NCBI RefSeq assembly: GCF_001718695.1
Contig: NZ_CP013420.1
Coordinates: 2,356,001 to 2,420,000 of the forward strand
DNA length: 64,000 nt
DNA from: Burkholderia ubonensis
Lineage (GTDB): Bacteria; Pseudomonadota; Gammaproteobacteria; Burkholderiales; Burkholderiaceae
Direction: 5' to 3'
The position numbers and the translations under genes are program-made. This document shows positions 12,259-25,741 of this stretch, piece by piece. Position 1 is the stretch's first letter. Each line of letters starts with the position of its first letter. A model generated the notes under the pieces. The model worked only from the letters and a program-made list of their open reading frames with translations, was not told the DNA's origin and ran no database searches.

Positions 12259-13065
12259 ATGAAGCAGCTCGCCAAGATTGCCGCCGTCGCCATCATCACC
12301 GCGCTGGCATGCGCCGCCGCCACGCACGCGCAGACGGCCCCGGGCGGCGGCACGGCAGGCGCCGGCTCGCGGCTCGACGACGTGCTCGCGCGCGGCACGC
12401 TGCGTGTCTGCACGACGGGCGACTACAAGCCGTATTCGTATTACCGCGCCGACGGCAGGTTCGAAGGCATCGACATCGACATGGCCGACGCGCTCGCGAA
12501 ATCGCTCGGCGTGAAGGCCGACTACGTGAAGACGAGCTGGCCGACCCTGACCGCGGATTTCGTGGCGAAGTGCGACATCGCGGTCGGCGGCGTATCGACG
12601 ACGCTCGAGCGCCAGAAGCGCGCGTTCTTCACGCAGCCGTACATGACCGACGGCAAGACCCCGATCGTGCGCTGCGCGGACGTCGACCAATACCAGACCG
12701 TCGCGCAGATCGACCGCCCCGGGACCCGCGTGATCGTGAACCCGGGCGGCACCAACGAGCGTTTTGCGAAGCAGCACTTCACGCACGCGAACGTCACTGT
12801 CTACCCGGACAACGTGACGATCTTCAAGCAGATCCTCGCCGGCAAGGCGGACGTGATGGTGACCGACGCGTCCGAGACGCTGCTGCAGCAAAAACTGAAT
12901 CCGGGCCTGTGCTCGGTGCATCCGGACCAGCCGTTCCAGTTCGGCGAGAAGGCATACATGGTGCCGCGCGGCGACGTCGTGTTCCAGCAGTACGTCGATC
13001 AATGGCTGCACCTGGCGCTCGCGAACGGCGAGTTCCGGGCGATCTCGGACAAGTGGCTGAAGTGA
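12259..13065 (+). CDS. Periplasmic cyclohexadienyl (arogenate/prephenate) dehydratase, PheC-like
   Basis: This is a 268-residue exported protein with a signal peptide at residues 1-24 (ending THA). The fold is that of family-3 amino-acid-binding proteins, but the closest relative I recognise is Pseudomonas PheC: TTGDYKPYSYY, TSWPTLTADF, INPGGTNE-like VNPGGTNERFA, DNVTIFKQI, and VDQWLH near the end. PheC converts prephenate or arogenate to phenylpyruvate or phenylalanine outside the cytoplasm. The glutamate that I align with the PheC catalytic acid is present in TDASETLLQ. A strong GGAGGAG precedes the ATG. It diverges from hemE. A simple polar amino acid binding protein is the alternative. 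Confidence 0.75.
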   Translation: MKQLAKIAAVAIITALACAAATHAQTAPGGGTAGAGSRLDDVLARGTLRVCTTGDYKPYSYYRADGRFEGIDIDMADALAKSLGVKADYVKTSWPTLTADFVAKCDIAVGGVSTTLERQKRAFFTQPYMTDGKTPIVRCADVDQYQTVAQIDRPGTRVIVNPGGTNERFAKQHFTHANVTVYPDNVTIFKQILAGKADVMVTDASETLLQQKLNPGLCSVHPDQPFQFGEKAYMVPRGDVVFQQYVDQWLHLALANGEFRAISDKWLK

Positions 13066-13174
13066 CGCCGGCCGCGGCCGCGCCTCGGGCGGCCAGCGCG
13101 TGACGCGATGGCGCAGGCGCGCGGTTTGGCCGAACGGCCGACTGGCGCGCCCCTCGATCACGTTTCAAAATCTT

Positions 13175-13195
13175 TCTGACGATTGAATCGTCAGA
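13175..13195. repeat. 21-bp perfect palindrome TCTGACGATT-G-AATCGTCAGA
   Basis: Two 10-bp arms surround a single central base, about 110 bp past the PheC-like gene. No T-run follows on the plus strand, so it is not a standard terminator. It looks like an operator or an RNA hairpin. Apart from this palindrome I see nothing convincing in 13066-13362. Confidence 0.6.
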
Positions 13196-13362
13196 CATCG
13201 AATGCTCTGCGCATTGCACTTTTTCGCGTGCAATTGTGGACTTCGTCGAGCCTGTCGCGCACGAAAAACGCATTACGCGCACGCGATGAAAACACTTTCG
13301 ATAATATTGGTAAAAATGACCTCAATGGAATCCCTTAAAACAGCAAAAAATCCCGGAAAGCC

Positions 13363-13578
13363 TTATCCGGCGGGCGTTACAACCTGAAACACTTTGTTAC
13401 CGCGAGGGCGCACCAATTCGCCCACAATGCCTTTCAACGGTTTCAACACGGATGCGGTCTCGTGTGCCAAGTGTGAGCGGACGCAAAGCACTGCGAGCCC
13501 GTCGGTTATATGCCGAAGCCCTTCCGGGGGGCATCCTTGTTGGAGTCGTTTCCGGTCTTCGGACCGGATGCGTTCCAT
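13363..13578 (-). CDS. Hypothetical 71-residue protein, doubtful
   Basis: An open frame starts MERIRSEDRKRLQQG and ends KVFQVVTPAG. A very good ribosome site GAGGAG lies 7 nt before the ATG, and just past the stop there is a weak hairpin followed by six T residues. Against it, only about 60 percent of third codon positions are G or C, whereas neighbouring genes are near 90, and it uses ATA. The complementary strand is rich in stable hairpins and ends in a strong terminator. I recognise no family. It may be a transferred small gene or a chance frame opposite a structured RNA. Confidence 0.3.
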   Translation of the reverse strand: MERIRSEDRKRLQQGCPPEGLRHITDGLAVLCVRSHLAHETASVLKPLKGIVGELVRPRGNKVFQVVTPAG

Positions 13579-13644
13579 CTTTGGTCTCCTCGCGCTAACC
13601 CCGTAGCGTGTGGTTTTTAGCGGGCTAATAAGCCCGCTTTTTTT
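13385..13644 (+). ncRNA. Candidate structured noncoding RNA ending at a strong terminator
   Basis: The plus strand contains successive hairpins: GGGCG-CACCAATT-CGCCC, ACACG...CGTGT, TCGG-TTATATG-CCGA, TCCGGTC-TTCG-GACCGGA (a cUUCGg tetraloop, stable only in this orientation) and CGCTA-ACCCCG-TAGCG. It finishes with AGCGGGCT-AATA-AGCCCGCT plus a T-run (13619-13644). It does not match 6S RNA, tmRNA, SRP RNA or RNase P RNA as I know them. The 5' end is unknown; no clear promoter was found. It conflicts with the 71-codon frame on the other strand. Confidence 0.35.
13619..13644 (+). terminator. Strong plus-strand terminator with no obvious gene
   Basis: An 8-bp stem AGCGGGCT/AGCCCGCT with an AATA loop is followed by seven T residues. 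It is oriented to end a plus-strand transcript that arrives from 13.1-13.6 kb, where the only known plus gene ends more than 500 bp earlier. Confidence 0.75.
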
Positions 13645-13651
13645 CGTCCAT

Positions 13652-13683
13652 CGAAAACGTGGCGGCCCGCGGGGCGCCACGTT
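13652..13683 (-). terminator. Terminator after the acyl-CoA synthetase gene
   Basis: Minus strand: CGTGGCG and CGCCACG arms (13681-13675 and 13664-13658) are followed by TTTTCG. It lies 8 bp past the synthetase stop codon, back to back with the plus-strand terminator. Confidence 0.7.
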
Positions 13684-13690
13684 TCCCGCG

Positions 13691-15417
13691 TCACGCGGTC
13701 TTCTGCACGTCGAGCTTCAGCTCGTCGATCATGCGCTGACGCATCACGAACTTCTGCACCTTCCCTGTCACCGTCATCGGCAGCTCGTCGACGAAGCGGA
13801 TGTAGCGCGGAATCTTGTAGTGCGCGATCTGCCCCTGGCAGAACGCGCGCACGTCATCCTCGGTCAGCTGCTCGCCCGCGCGCAGCACGATCCACGCGCA
13901 CACTTCCTCGCCGTACTTCGCGTCGGGCACGCCGAACACCTGCGCGCTCTGGATCTTCGGATGACGAAACAGGAATTCCTCGATCTCGCGCGGATAGATG
14001 TTCTCGCCGCCACGGATCAGCATGTCCTTCAGCCGGCCGACGATGTTGCAGTAGCCGTTAGCGTCGAGCGTCGCGAGATCGCCGGTGTGCATCCAGCCGT
14101 CGATCAGCACATCGCGCGTCTTCTCGTCGTCGTCCCAGTAGCCGCGCATCACCGAATAGCCCTTCGTGCACAGCTCGCCCGTCGCGCCGACCGGCACGAT
14201 GCCGCCGCTCGGATCGACGATCTTCACTTCCAGATGCGGCTGGATGCGGCCGACGGTCGTCGTGCGCATCTCGAGCGGATCGTCGGTCGAGCTCTGGAAC
14301 GACACGGGGCTCGTCTCCGTCATCCCGTACGCGATCGTGATCTCCGACAGGTGCATCTGCGACACGACGCGCTTCATCGTCTCGATCGGGCACGGCGAGC
14401 CGGCCATGATGCCGGTGCGCAGCGACGACAGGTCGTAGTTCGCGAAGTCCGGATGATCGAGCTCCGCGATGAACATCGTCGGCACGCCGTGCAGCGCGGT
14501 GCAGCGTTCGTCGGCAACCGCGGCGAGCGTCGCGGCCGGGTCGAACGCCTCGCCGGGGAACACCATCGCGGCGCCGGTCGACACGCACGCGAGCACGGCC
14601 AGCACCATCCCGAAGCAGTGGTAAAGCGGCACCGGAATGCACAGCGCATCCTGCTCGCTGAAGCGCATCGCCTGCGCGATCGAGCGCGCGTTGTTGACGA
14701 CGTTGCGGTGCGAGAGCGTCGCGCCCTTCGGGCTGCCGGTCGTGCCGCTCGTGAACTGGATGTTGATCGGATCGATCGACGCGAGCGTCGCGCCGAGCGC
14801 GTCGAGCGCGCGGCATCGAGCGCCGTGCGGCCGCGCGCCATCACGTCGGCAAAGCGGAACATGCCGGCGGGCGCGACCTCGCCCATCGACACGATCGTGC
14901 GCAGGCTCGGCACGCGCACCGCGTGCAGGTCGCCCGGCGCGCAGCACGCGAGTTCCGGCGCGATCGCCTGCAGCATGTCGACATAGCCGGACGACTTGAA
15001 GCGCTCGGCGGTGATCACCGCCTTGCAGCCGACCTTGTTCAGCGCGTATTCGATTTCCGCGAGCCGGTACGCGGGATTGAGGTTGACGAGGATCGCGCCG
15101 ATGCGCGCGGTCGCGAACTGAGTCAGCAGCCATTCGCTGCGGTTCGGCGACCAGATCCCGACGCGGTCGCCCCTCGCGATGCCGAGCGCGGCGAGGCCCG
15201 TGGCCAGCACGTCGACCTCGTCGGCGAATTCGCGCCAGCTCCAGCGCACGCGCTGCTCGCGGAACACCACGGCCGGACGGTCAGGAAAGCGTCCGGCGGT
15301 ATCCCGCAGGAACTGCCCGATCGTCGCTTCGGAAAGCGGCACGTCGGTCGCGCCGCGCACGTACGACAATCCGTTCTCGGGCGCGATCAGCGCCCGCATG
15401 CCAGGGTCTGCAGCCAT
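13691..15417 (-). pseudogene. Fatty acyl-CoA synthetase (AMP-binding), frameshifted
   Basis: This enzyme activates a carboxylic (probably fatty) acid as acyl-adenylate and then forms the CoA thioester. The N-terminal half starts MAADPGMRALIAPENG after a GGAGAC ribosome site. The C-terminal half carries the P-loop [10 protein letters not shown], the YGMTETSP adenylate motif, [27 protein letters not shown] and the terminal catalytic lysine in [10 protein letters not shown]. The halves are in different frames: near 14806-14813 [11 protein letters not shown] is followed, one base out, by [17 protein letters not shown]. Loss of a single C restores one frame of about 575 residues; a 2-base insertion would also fit. 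Upstream flank to 15544 shows nothing else. Confidence 0.85.
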
Positions 15418-15544
15418 GATGTCTCCGTCTTTTGTCGGTCTGATGCAGCGGACGATAGCGCGCTCCGCTGACGACACTCTGACATCGATTCGCTGCGTCC
15501 GGGCGAAATAGCACGCTCGGACGAAACCCTGACGAAACCGGGGC

Positions 15545-15575
15545 GAAAAAAAAAGCAGCCCGGAGGCTGCTTTCT
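15545..15575 (-). terminator. Terminator of the ATP synthase operon
   Basis: Minus strand: AGCAGCC-TCCG-GGCTGCT followed by nine T residues, just after the atpC stop. Conversely the plus orientation has only TTTCTTTT. Confidence 0.9.
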
Positions 15576-15592
15576 TTTGCGTGATGCGCGGC

Positions 15593-16018
15593 TCAGTGCC
15601 GGCTGCGCATCTTCGCCAGACGCTGGATCGCTTCGAGCTGCGCCATGGCGGTCGCGAGCTCGGACTGCGCCTTCGCGAGGTCGATGTCCGACTTCGCGTT
15701 CTGCAGCGTTTCCTCGGCGCGCTTGCGCGCTTCCTCGGCCTTCGCCGAGTCGAGATCCTTGCCGCGGATCGCGGTATCGGCGAGCACCGTCACGGCGCCC
15801 GGCTGCACTTCGAGAATGCCGCCCGCGACGAACACGAATTCGTCGTTGCCGCTTTCGGTTTCGATGCGCACCGCACCCGGACGAATCCGCGTGATCAGCG
15901 GCGTGTGACCCGGCAGGATGCCCAGCTCACCCGCTTCGCCCGGCAGCGCGACGAACTTCGCCTGGCCCGAGAAGATCTGCTCTTCCGCGCTGACGACGTC
16001 TACTTTGATGGTTGCCAT
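15593..16018 (-). CDS. atpC: ATP synthase F1 epsilon subunit
   Basis: This 141-residue subunit of the central stalk couples c-ring rotation to catalysis and can inhibit ATP hydrolysis. The N-terminal beta-sandwich ([36 protein letters not shown]) is followed by a C-terminal helical hairpin ([18 protein letters not shown]). It is the last gene of the operon, 104 bp after atpD, and ends at a strong terminator. Length and motifs are normal. Confidence 0.97.
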   Translation of the reverse strand: MATIKVDVVSAEEQIFSGQAKFVALPGEAGELGILPGHTPLITRIRPGAVRIETESGNDEFVFVAGGILEVQPGAVTVLADTAIRGKDLDSAKAEEARKRAEETLQNAKSDIDLAKAQSELATAMAQLEAIQRLAKMRSRH

Positions 16019-16122
16019 ATCGACTCCTGGTTGAGCGTGTTACGTGGGCGCCCGTCCGCGAAAAGCCGCCTGAACGGCAGCCATCGCGGACGCACGGGCG
16101 CCCGCTGCGTTACACCCGACCT

Positions 16123-18464
<2,342 letters not shown>

Positions 18465-18534
18465 AGCTTGCTCCTTGACCGAAGCGGCGCGGGCGCGTCA
18501 AGCGACCCGCGCGGCTTCAGTGTTCACGCGCGGA

Positions 18535-20076
<1,542 letters not shown>

Positions 20077-20120
20077 TATTCGCTCCTGATAGTCAATTCT
20101 GTTGCGTGCCGGCGTGGCGC

Positions 20121-20660
20121 TCAGGCGGTCAAGGCAGCCTGCATCGAAGCAAGGCGCGCGCGAACCGAAGAGTCGAGCACTTCGTCGCCGACCGTCACGC
20201 GCACGCCGCCGATCAGCGACGAATCGACTTCGACCGTCGGCTTCAGCTTGCGCTTGAACTTGCGCTCGAGGCTCGCGACGAGACCTTCGAGGTCCGTACC
20301 GTTCAGCGGGAATGCGCTGACGATCGTTGCGTCGGCGGCGCCTTCGCGCGCGTTCTTGAGCGCGTCGAACTGCACGGCGATTTCCGGCAGCAGCGCGATG
20401 CGATGATTGTCGACCAGCATCTGCACGAAGTTCTTCGCCTCGGCGGACGTCGCGAGCGGCGACTTCGCCGCGGCAAGCAGCAGCTCGGCCACTTGCGCGC
20501 GGGTCACCTTCGGATTCGACGCCACGGAGAGCACTTCGGGCAGATGCGCAACCTGGGCCAGCTCTTGCACGAGCGTGGACCAGGCGGCGATGTCACCCCC
20601 CTCGGCCACGCGGAACAGCGCTTCTGCGTAAGGGCGGGCGATGGTTGCAAGTTCGGCCAT
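20121..20660 (-). CDS. atpH: ATP synthase F1 delta subunit
   Basis: The 179-residue stator cap joins F1 to the b subunit. The N-terminal helical bundle begins [16 protein letters not shown] and the C-terminal part holds [19 protein letters not shown], the family's most conserved stretch. It starts 2 bp after the atpF stop, so the two are translationally coupled. Confidence 0.96.
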   Translation of the reverse strand: MAELATIARPYAEALFRVAEGGDIAAWSTLVQELAQVAHLPEVLSVASNPKVTRAQVAELLLAAAKSPLATSAEAKNFVQMLVDNHRIALLPEIAVQFDALKNAREGAADATIVSAFPLNGTDLEGLVASLERKFKRKLKPTVEVDSSLIGGVRVTVGDEVLDSSVRARLASMQAALTA

Positions 20661-20662
20661 GA

Positions 20663-21133
20663 TCAGAGCTCGGCTTTCAGTTGATTCAGCAGTTGGGCGT
20701 GGGCCGTTTGATCGACTTCGCGCTTCAGGATCTGCTCGGCGCCCTTCACGGCCAGCGTGGCGACTTCGCCACGCAGCGCTTCGCGCGCCTTCACGATTTG
20801 CTGTTCTGCTTCCGCTTTCGCCTGGGCGACGATGCGGGCGGCTTCAGCCTGGGCATTGGCCTTGATTTCCTCGGCGACCGCCTGGGCACGCTTTTCAGCG
20901 TCGGCGATGCGCTGCTGGCCGTCATTGCGGGCCTGCGCGAGTTCCTGGTCCACGCGCTTGTGCGCTGCGTCGAGTTCCGCCTTGCCCTTTTCCGCGGCGG
21001 CGAGGCCGTCGGCGATCTTCTTCGCGCGCTCGTCGAGGGCATTGATCAACGGCGGCCACACGAATTTCATCGTGAACCACGCGAGGACCAGGAACACGAC
21101 CATTTGCGCAAACAGAGTTGCGTTGAGATTCAC
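20663..21133 (-). CDS. atpF: ATP synthase Fo b subunit
   Basis: The 156-residue peripheral stalk subunit has one N-terminal membrane helix (residues 5-25, [20 protein letters not shown]), then a long charged Ala/Lys/Glu coiled coil. The start codon is GTG (GTG AAT CTC), preceded by GGAAACACC. Two copies are expected per complex; there is no second b-type gene here. Confidence 0.96.
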   Translation of the reverse strand: MNLNATLFAQMVVFLVLAWFTMKFVWPPLINALDERAKKIADGLAAAEKGKAELDAAHKRVDQELAQARNDGQQRIADAEKRAQAVAEEIKANAQAEAARIVAQAKAEAEQQIVKAREALRGEVATLAVKGAEQILKREVDQTAHAQLLNQLKAEL

Positions 21134-21262
21134 GGTGTTTCCTTATCTGCTATTCCGGAAAAATGAAACGGTAAGGCGCTCATCGAGTTGCATTCGATCA
21201 GCGCCCCAAGTCTCCGTTCCGCCCTGCGCCGGCTCACGCCGGGCGCATATTTCCGAGGAACC

Positions 21263-22513
<1,251 letters not shown>

Positions 22514-22569
22514 CTATTGCGGGAACGGGCCGGCGCGTGTTCATGTCGAAATCGCGCGCTGCTTGTTCC

Positions 22570-23097
22570 TTACCGCCAGGCCAGCGCGATCCAGTACGTC
22601 TTCAGCACGACGAGGTACGTGACGAGGAGCGGCACCCAGTGCACGCCGGGATAGCCGAACGCCACTGCGGCGAACATCCCGATCGTCACACCGAGCTTGA
22701 CGGCTTCACCTGCCACCCAGCTCATCACGGTGGCCGAGCCACCTGCCTTCAGTCGTGCCACGAACAACGCACTCGGCACCCAGCCGATCGCTCCGCCCAG
22801 AAACGCGGATTGCGCAGCGGCGCCCGGCGACTTCGAAAACAGCCACCACGCCAGCGTTGCAACCAGGGACAAGGCCACTTGCGCGATCACCACCTTGTAG
22901 GGGGTGATACGCGAGGGCCGACTCACGTTCGGGCCGAACAGCTTCTCGGCTTCGGCCCGCGTGAGCGGAACGATGTTGTCATCTTGCAGCTCGGCGTCCC
23001 AGTCGTCGCCGGAGGATTCGCGCCGCTCGCCGGCCGCTGAAGCGGTGCGTTGCGCGCGGTGATCATCGTGCCCATTTTTCGGCGCCTGACCCGCCAT
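22570..23097 (-). CDS. atpI: ATP synthase accessory subunit I
   Basis: This 175-residue protein has a polar, acidic N-terminus of about 70 residues, then four membrane segments (e.g. KVVIAQVALSLVATLAWWLF, LVTYLVVLKTYWIALAW). AtpI assists c-ring assembly and is the usual first gene of atp operons. The ATG at 23097 follows GCGGAAGAC. The long N-terminal extension is common in Burkholderia relatives (inference). Confidence 0.9.
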   Translation of the reverse strand: MAGQAPKNGHDDHRAQRTASAAGERRESSGDDWDAELQDDNIVPLTRAEAEKLFGPNVSRPSRITPYKVVIAQVALSLVATLAWWLFSKSPGAAAQSAFLGGAIGWVPSALFVARLKAGGSATVMSWVAGEAVKLGVTIGMFAAVAFGYPGVHWVPLLVTYLVVLKTYWIALAWR

Positions 23098-23131
23098 CGC
23101 AGTCTTCCGCAAAATCCCTGAACCCGGCCCC

Positions 23132-23148
23132 AAGCTTTCCGAAAGCTT
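23132..23148. repeat. Hairpin in the atp leader
   Basis: AAGCTTT-CCG-AAAGCTT, a 7-bp perfect inverted repeat between the atp promoter and atpI. It would form in the leader about 25 nt after the predicted start; there is no T-run, so it is not an obvious attenuator. Confidence 0.5.
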
Positions 23149-23178
23149 TCAGGGGCGCCTAGCTAACAAATCCGGGCG

Positions 23179-23207
23179 ATTGTAAGCGATAGTTGCAGGT
23201 GATTCAA
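23179..23207 (-). promoter_or_regulatory. Predicted promoter of the atp operon
   Basis: Minus strand: -35 TTGAAT (23207-23202), 17-bp spacer, -10 TACAAT (23184-23179). Transcription would begin near 23172, giving a leader of about 75 nt. It is the best sigma-70 match in this part of the window and sits exactly where the nine-gene operon needs one. Confidence 0.65.
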
Positions 23208-23672
23208 GGCTTTAGACGCGACAAAAACCTGCGTAAAACGACGCCTCATGATGTGAAAAACGCGTGAATCCACGAGGTACGATGACAGTTGTAAGGTGGT
23301 TTTTTCGCGTCGCACATTTCGCGGGCGGAAATGCGCGTTTCAGCGGAAATCAACGGCCGGAAATGGGGGCTGTGACGCGGCGTCGCGGCGGGCTGAGTGC
23401 GATGAAATTCCGCGAAGGCGGAACGAACGGAAGCGCAGCGGCCGGCGCTGCGCGACAACCGCACCTCGCCGACGTGCGCCGCTTGGCAGCACGAAGAAAT
23501 GCGATCAGCCGTGCAGATGAAGCGGCGAGCGGCGTTGCGTCGCCACAGCAGATCGACTGAGAATCGGCGCACTTATCAACAGGGGGGTGTTTCGAAGATC
23601 GCTGCTGCTGCCGCCCTGCCCGGCCACGCTTTTGCAGGCGGCCGGCGTCGCCGCTGCCGCCGGCCGCGGCGC
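23208..23672. other. Noncoding stretch between the atp promoter and the permease gene
   Basis: About 465 bp. Open frames on both strands here have poor composition and no homology I recognise. GC is lower near 23.2-23.3 kb. I see no terminator with a T-run after the permease gene. Confidence 0.4.
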
Positions 23673-24806
23673 TCAACCGTGGACGAGCAACCACGCGCCG
23701 AGTGCCGCACTCGCCAGCGCGAACGGAATCGACACCGCGTGAAACGGCAGCCACATGCGCGGCTCCTTCGCGAGCCGCACCGCGATCAGGTTCGCGAGCG
23801 AGCCGATCGCGATGCCGAAGCCGCCGACGGATACCCCGAACGCAAGTGCGCGCCAGTCCCGCGTGAACTCCGACAGCAGGATCGCGGCAGGCACGTTGCT
23901 GATCCCCTGCGACAACATCGCGCCCGCCGCGAACACGCGCAGCGGCGTGTCGAGACGCGCATGCGCGATCGCGTCGTGTATCGCGGGCAGCGCAGCCGCG
24001 GTGCGCAGCACGACGAACATCAGCACGAAGATCAGCAACAGCAGCCAGTCGATTTTCAGGACTGCGTCGCGCTTCGCCGCCAGCAGCGCGAGCACGACGG
24101 CGATCAGGCCGTGCAGCGCATGATGCGCATCGGCGAGCAGCACGAAGCCGCCGAACAGCACGGCCGCGAGCAATGCGTGCATGCGTTGCACGGGCACCGC
24201 CTGCACGTCTCCCGACAAGTCGAGCGGTTTGGCACGAAACACGCACGCCGTGACCGCGAGCAGCAACGCCATCAACGCAATCGCGAGCGGCCCGAGCGTG
24301 AGCACGAAGCGGCTGAACGACACGCCGCTCAACTGCCACAGGAACAGGTTCTGCGGATTGCCGAGCGGCGTCGCGACCGACCCCGCGTTGACGGCCAGCG
24401 CAACGACGATCACGAGCCGCCGGAACGGCAGCGGCGTCAATGCGCGCAGCGACACCATCAACGGCACGACGACGAACAGCGCGACGTCGTTGGTGAGCCA
24501 CATCGAGAGCGCGGCGGAGAACCCGACGAGCAGCATCGCGAGCGCGCGCTCGGAATGCACGTGATGCACGATGCGATGGGCCAGCCACATCAGGCACCCG
24601 GACAGCTCGAGCGCCTTCGTCAGCATCAGCAGGCCGGCAAGCGTCGCGACCGTCTGCCAGTCGACCAGACCGGCCAGTATCGCGAACGGTTGCGGGCGCA
24701 ACCATTCGAGAACGATCAGCGCAACGGCCAGTACCGTCAGTACGGGCTCCTGCAAAAGCCAGCCGAGCCACCGGCGCGGCGCCGGCGCGCCCGTGCTTTC
24801 GATCAA
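23673..24806 (-). CDS. SLC13/ArsB-type anion permease
   Basis: About 377 residues with roughly ten membrane helices. The motif WLTNDVALFVVVPLMVSL followed by NAGSVATPLGNPQNLFLW is typical of the ArsB/NhaD/SLC13 (ion transporter) superfamily, and SQGISNVPAAILLSEFT is the matching second half-repeat. The substrate cannot be deduced. Start choice is difficult: the frame is open into parB, but a TTG at 24806 preceded by ACGAGG and followed by IESTGAPAPRRW fits best; an ATG at 24872 would overlap parB by 56 bp. It is probably cotranscribed with parAB. Confidence 0.8.
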   Translation of the reverse strand: MIESTGAPAPRRWLGWLLQEPVLTVLAVALIVLEWLRPQPFAILAGLVDWQTVATLAGLLMLTKALELSGCLMWLAHRIVHHVHSERALAMLLVGFSAALSMWLTNDVALFVVVPLMVSLRALTPLPFRRLVIVVALAVNAGSVATPLGNPQNLFLWQLSGVSFSRFVLTLGPLAIALMALLLAVTACVFRAKPLDLSGDVQAVPVQRMHALLAAVLFGGFVLLADAHHALHGLIAVVLALLAAKRDAVLKIDWLLLLIFVLMFVVLRTAAALPAIHDAIAHARLDTPLRVFAAGAMLSQGISNVPAAILLSEFTRDWRALAFGVSVGGFGIAIGSLANLIAVRLAKEPRMWLPFHAVSIPFALASAALGAWLLVHG

Positions 24807-24816
24807 TTGAACCTCG

Positions 24817-25710
24817 TCACTCTTCAGTTGCGACGTTACCGCGCAGCCGCGCGAGGATGCCCTCGAGCGCATCGAGGTTGCCGAAATCGATCGTCACCTG
24901 CCCTCGCCCGCGGCGGCCGAGCTTGATCTTCACCGTCGACGCCAGCAGGTCGGACAACTCCTCTTCGAGACGGCGCGTGTCGCGGCCGCCGTCGTCCTTC
25001 GCGCGCGCCTTCACGGCAGGCGCTTCCTTCGTCGTCTGCGTGACGAGCTTCTCGGTCTCGCGCACCGACATGCGCTTGTTCACGACCTGGTGCGCAAGCG
25101 TGATCTGCGTCGCCGCATCGACCGCCAGCAGCGCGCGCGCATGGCCCATGTCGAGATCGCCGGCGAGCAGCATCGTCTGCACCGGCGCCGCGAGATTCAG
25201 CAGGCGCAGCAGGTTCGACACCGCGCTGCGCGAACGGCCGACCGACTCGGCGGCCTGCTCGTGCGTGAAATGGAATTCGTCGAGCAGGCGCTGGATGCCA
25301 TGCGCCTCTTCCAGCGGATTCAGGTCTTCGCGCTGGATGTTCTCGATCAGTGCCATCGCGGCGGCGGCTTGATCGGACACATCCTTCACGAGCACCGGCA
25401 CTTCTTCGAGGCCGGCGAGACGCGCGGCGCGGAAACGCCGCTCGCCCGCGATGATCTCGTATTTGTCTGACGAAATGGGGCGAACCAGGATCGGCTGCAT
25501 CACGCCCTGCGCGCGGATGCTCGCCGCCAGTTCCTGCAGGCTGCCCTCGTCCATTCGCGTCCGCGGCTGGTACTTGCCGGCCTGCAGCTTCGCAAGCGCG
25601 AGCGTGTTCGGCGCGCCCTCGATCTTCACCGCTTCGGTGATGTCGGCACTGCCGCCGAGCAGCGCTTCGAGGCCACGACCCAACCCTTTCTTCTTCGGCA
25701 CCGCGTTCAT
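24817..25710 (-). CDS. parB: Chromosome partitioning protein ParB
   Basis: The 297-residue CTPase clamp loads at parS and spreads to build the partition complex. The N-terminal ParA-interacting peptide is KKGLGRGLEALLGG; the CTP-binding boxes include GERRFRAARLAG and ENIQREDLNPLEEA; the helix-turn-helix is THEQAAESVGRSRSAVSNLL; the C-terminal dimerisation domain follows. AGGAAG precedes MNAVPKKKG. It pairs with parA (31 bp upstream) and with two parS sites 2.1 and 3.8 kb away. Confidence 0.96.
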   Translation of the reverse strand: MNAVPKKKGLGRGLEALLGGSADITEAVKIEGAPNTLALAKLQAGKYQPRTRMDEGSLQELAASIRAQGVMQPILVRPISSDKYEIIAGERRFRAARLAGLEEVPVLVKDVSDQAAAAMALIENIQREDLNPLEEAHGIQRLLDEFHFTHEQAAESVGRSRSAVSNLLRLLNLAAPVQTMLLAGDLDMGHARALLAVDAATQITLAHQVVNKRMSVRETEKLVTQTTKEAPAVKARAKDDGGRDTRRLEEELSDLLASTVKIKLGRRGRGQVTIDFGNLDALEGILARLRGNVATEE

Positions 25711-25741
25711 GTCTTTCTTCCTCGCTTCGCTCATGTCCGGA

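Noticed and set aside
13385..13644. 6S RNA, tmRNA or RNase P RNA as identity of the structured region
   Set aside because: None of the diagnostic sequences or pairings of these RNAs is present.
23246..23572. Small open frames on both strands upstream of the atp promoter
   Set aside because: No ribosome site, unusual composition, no recognisable similarity.
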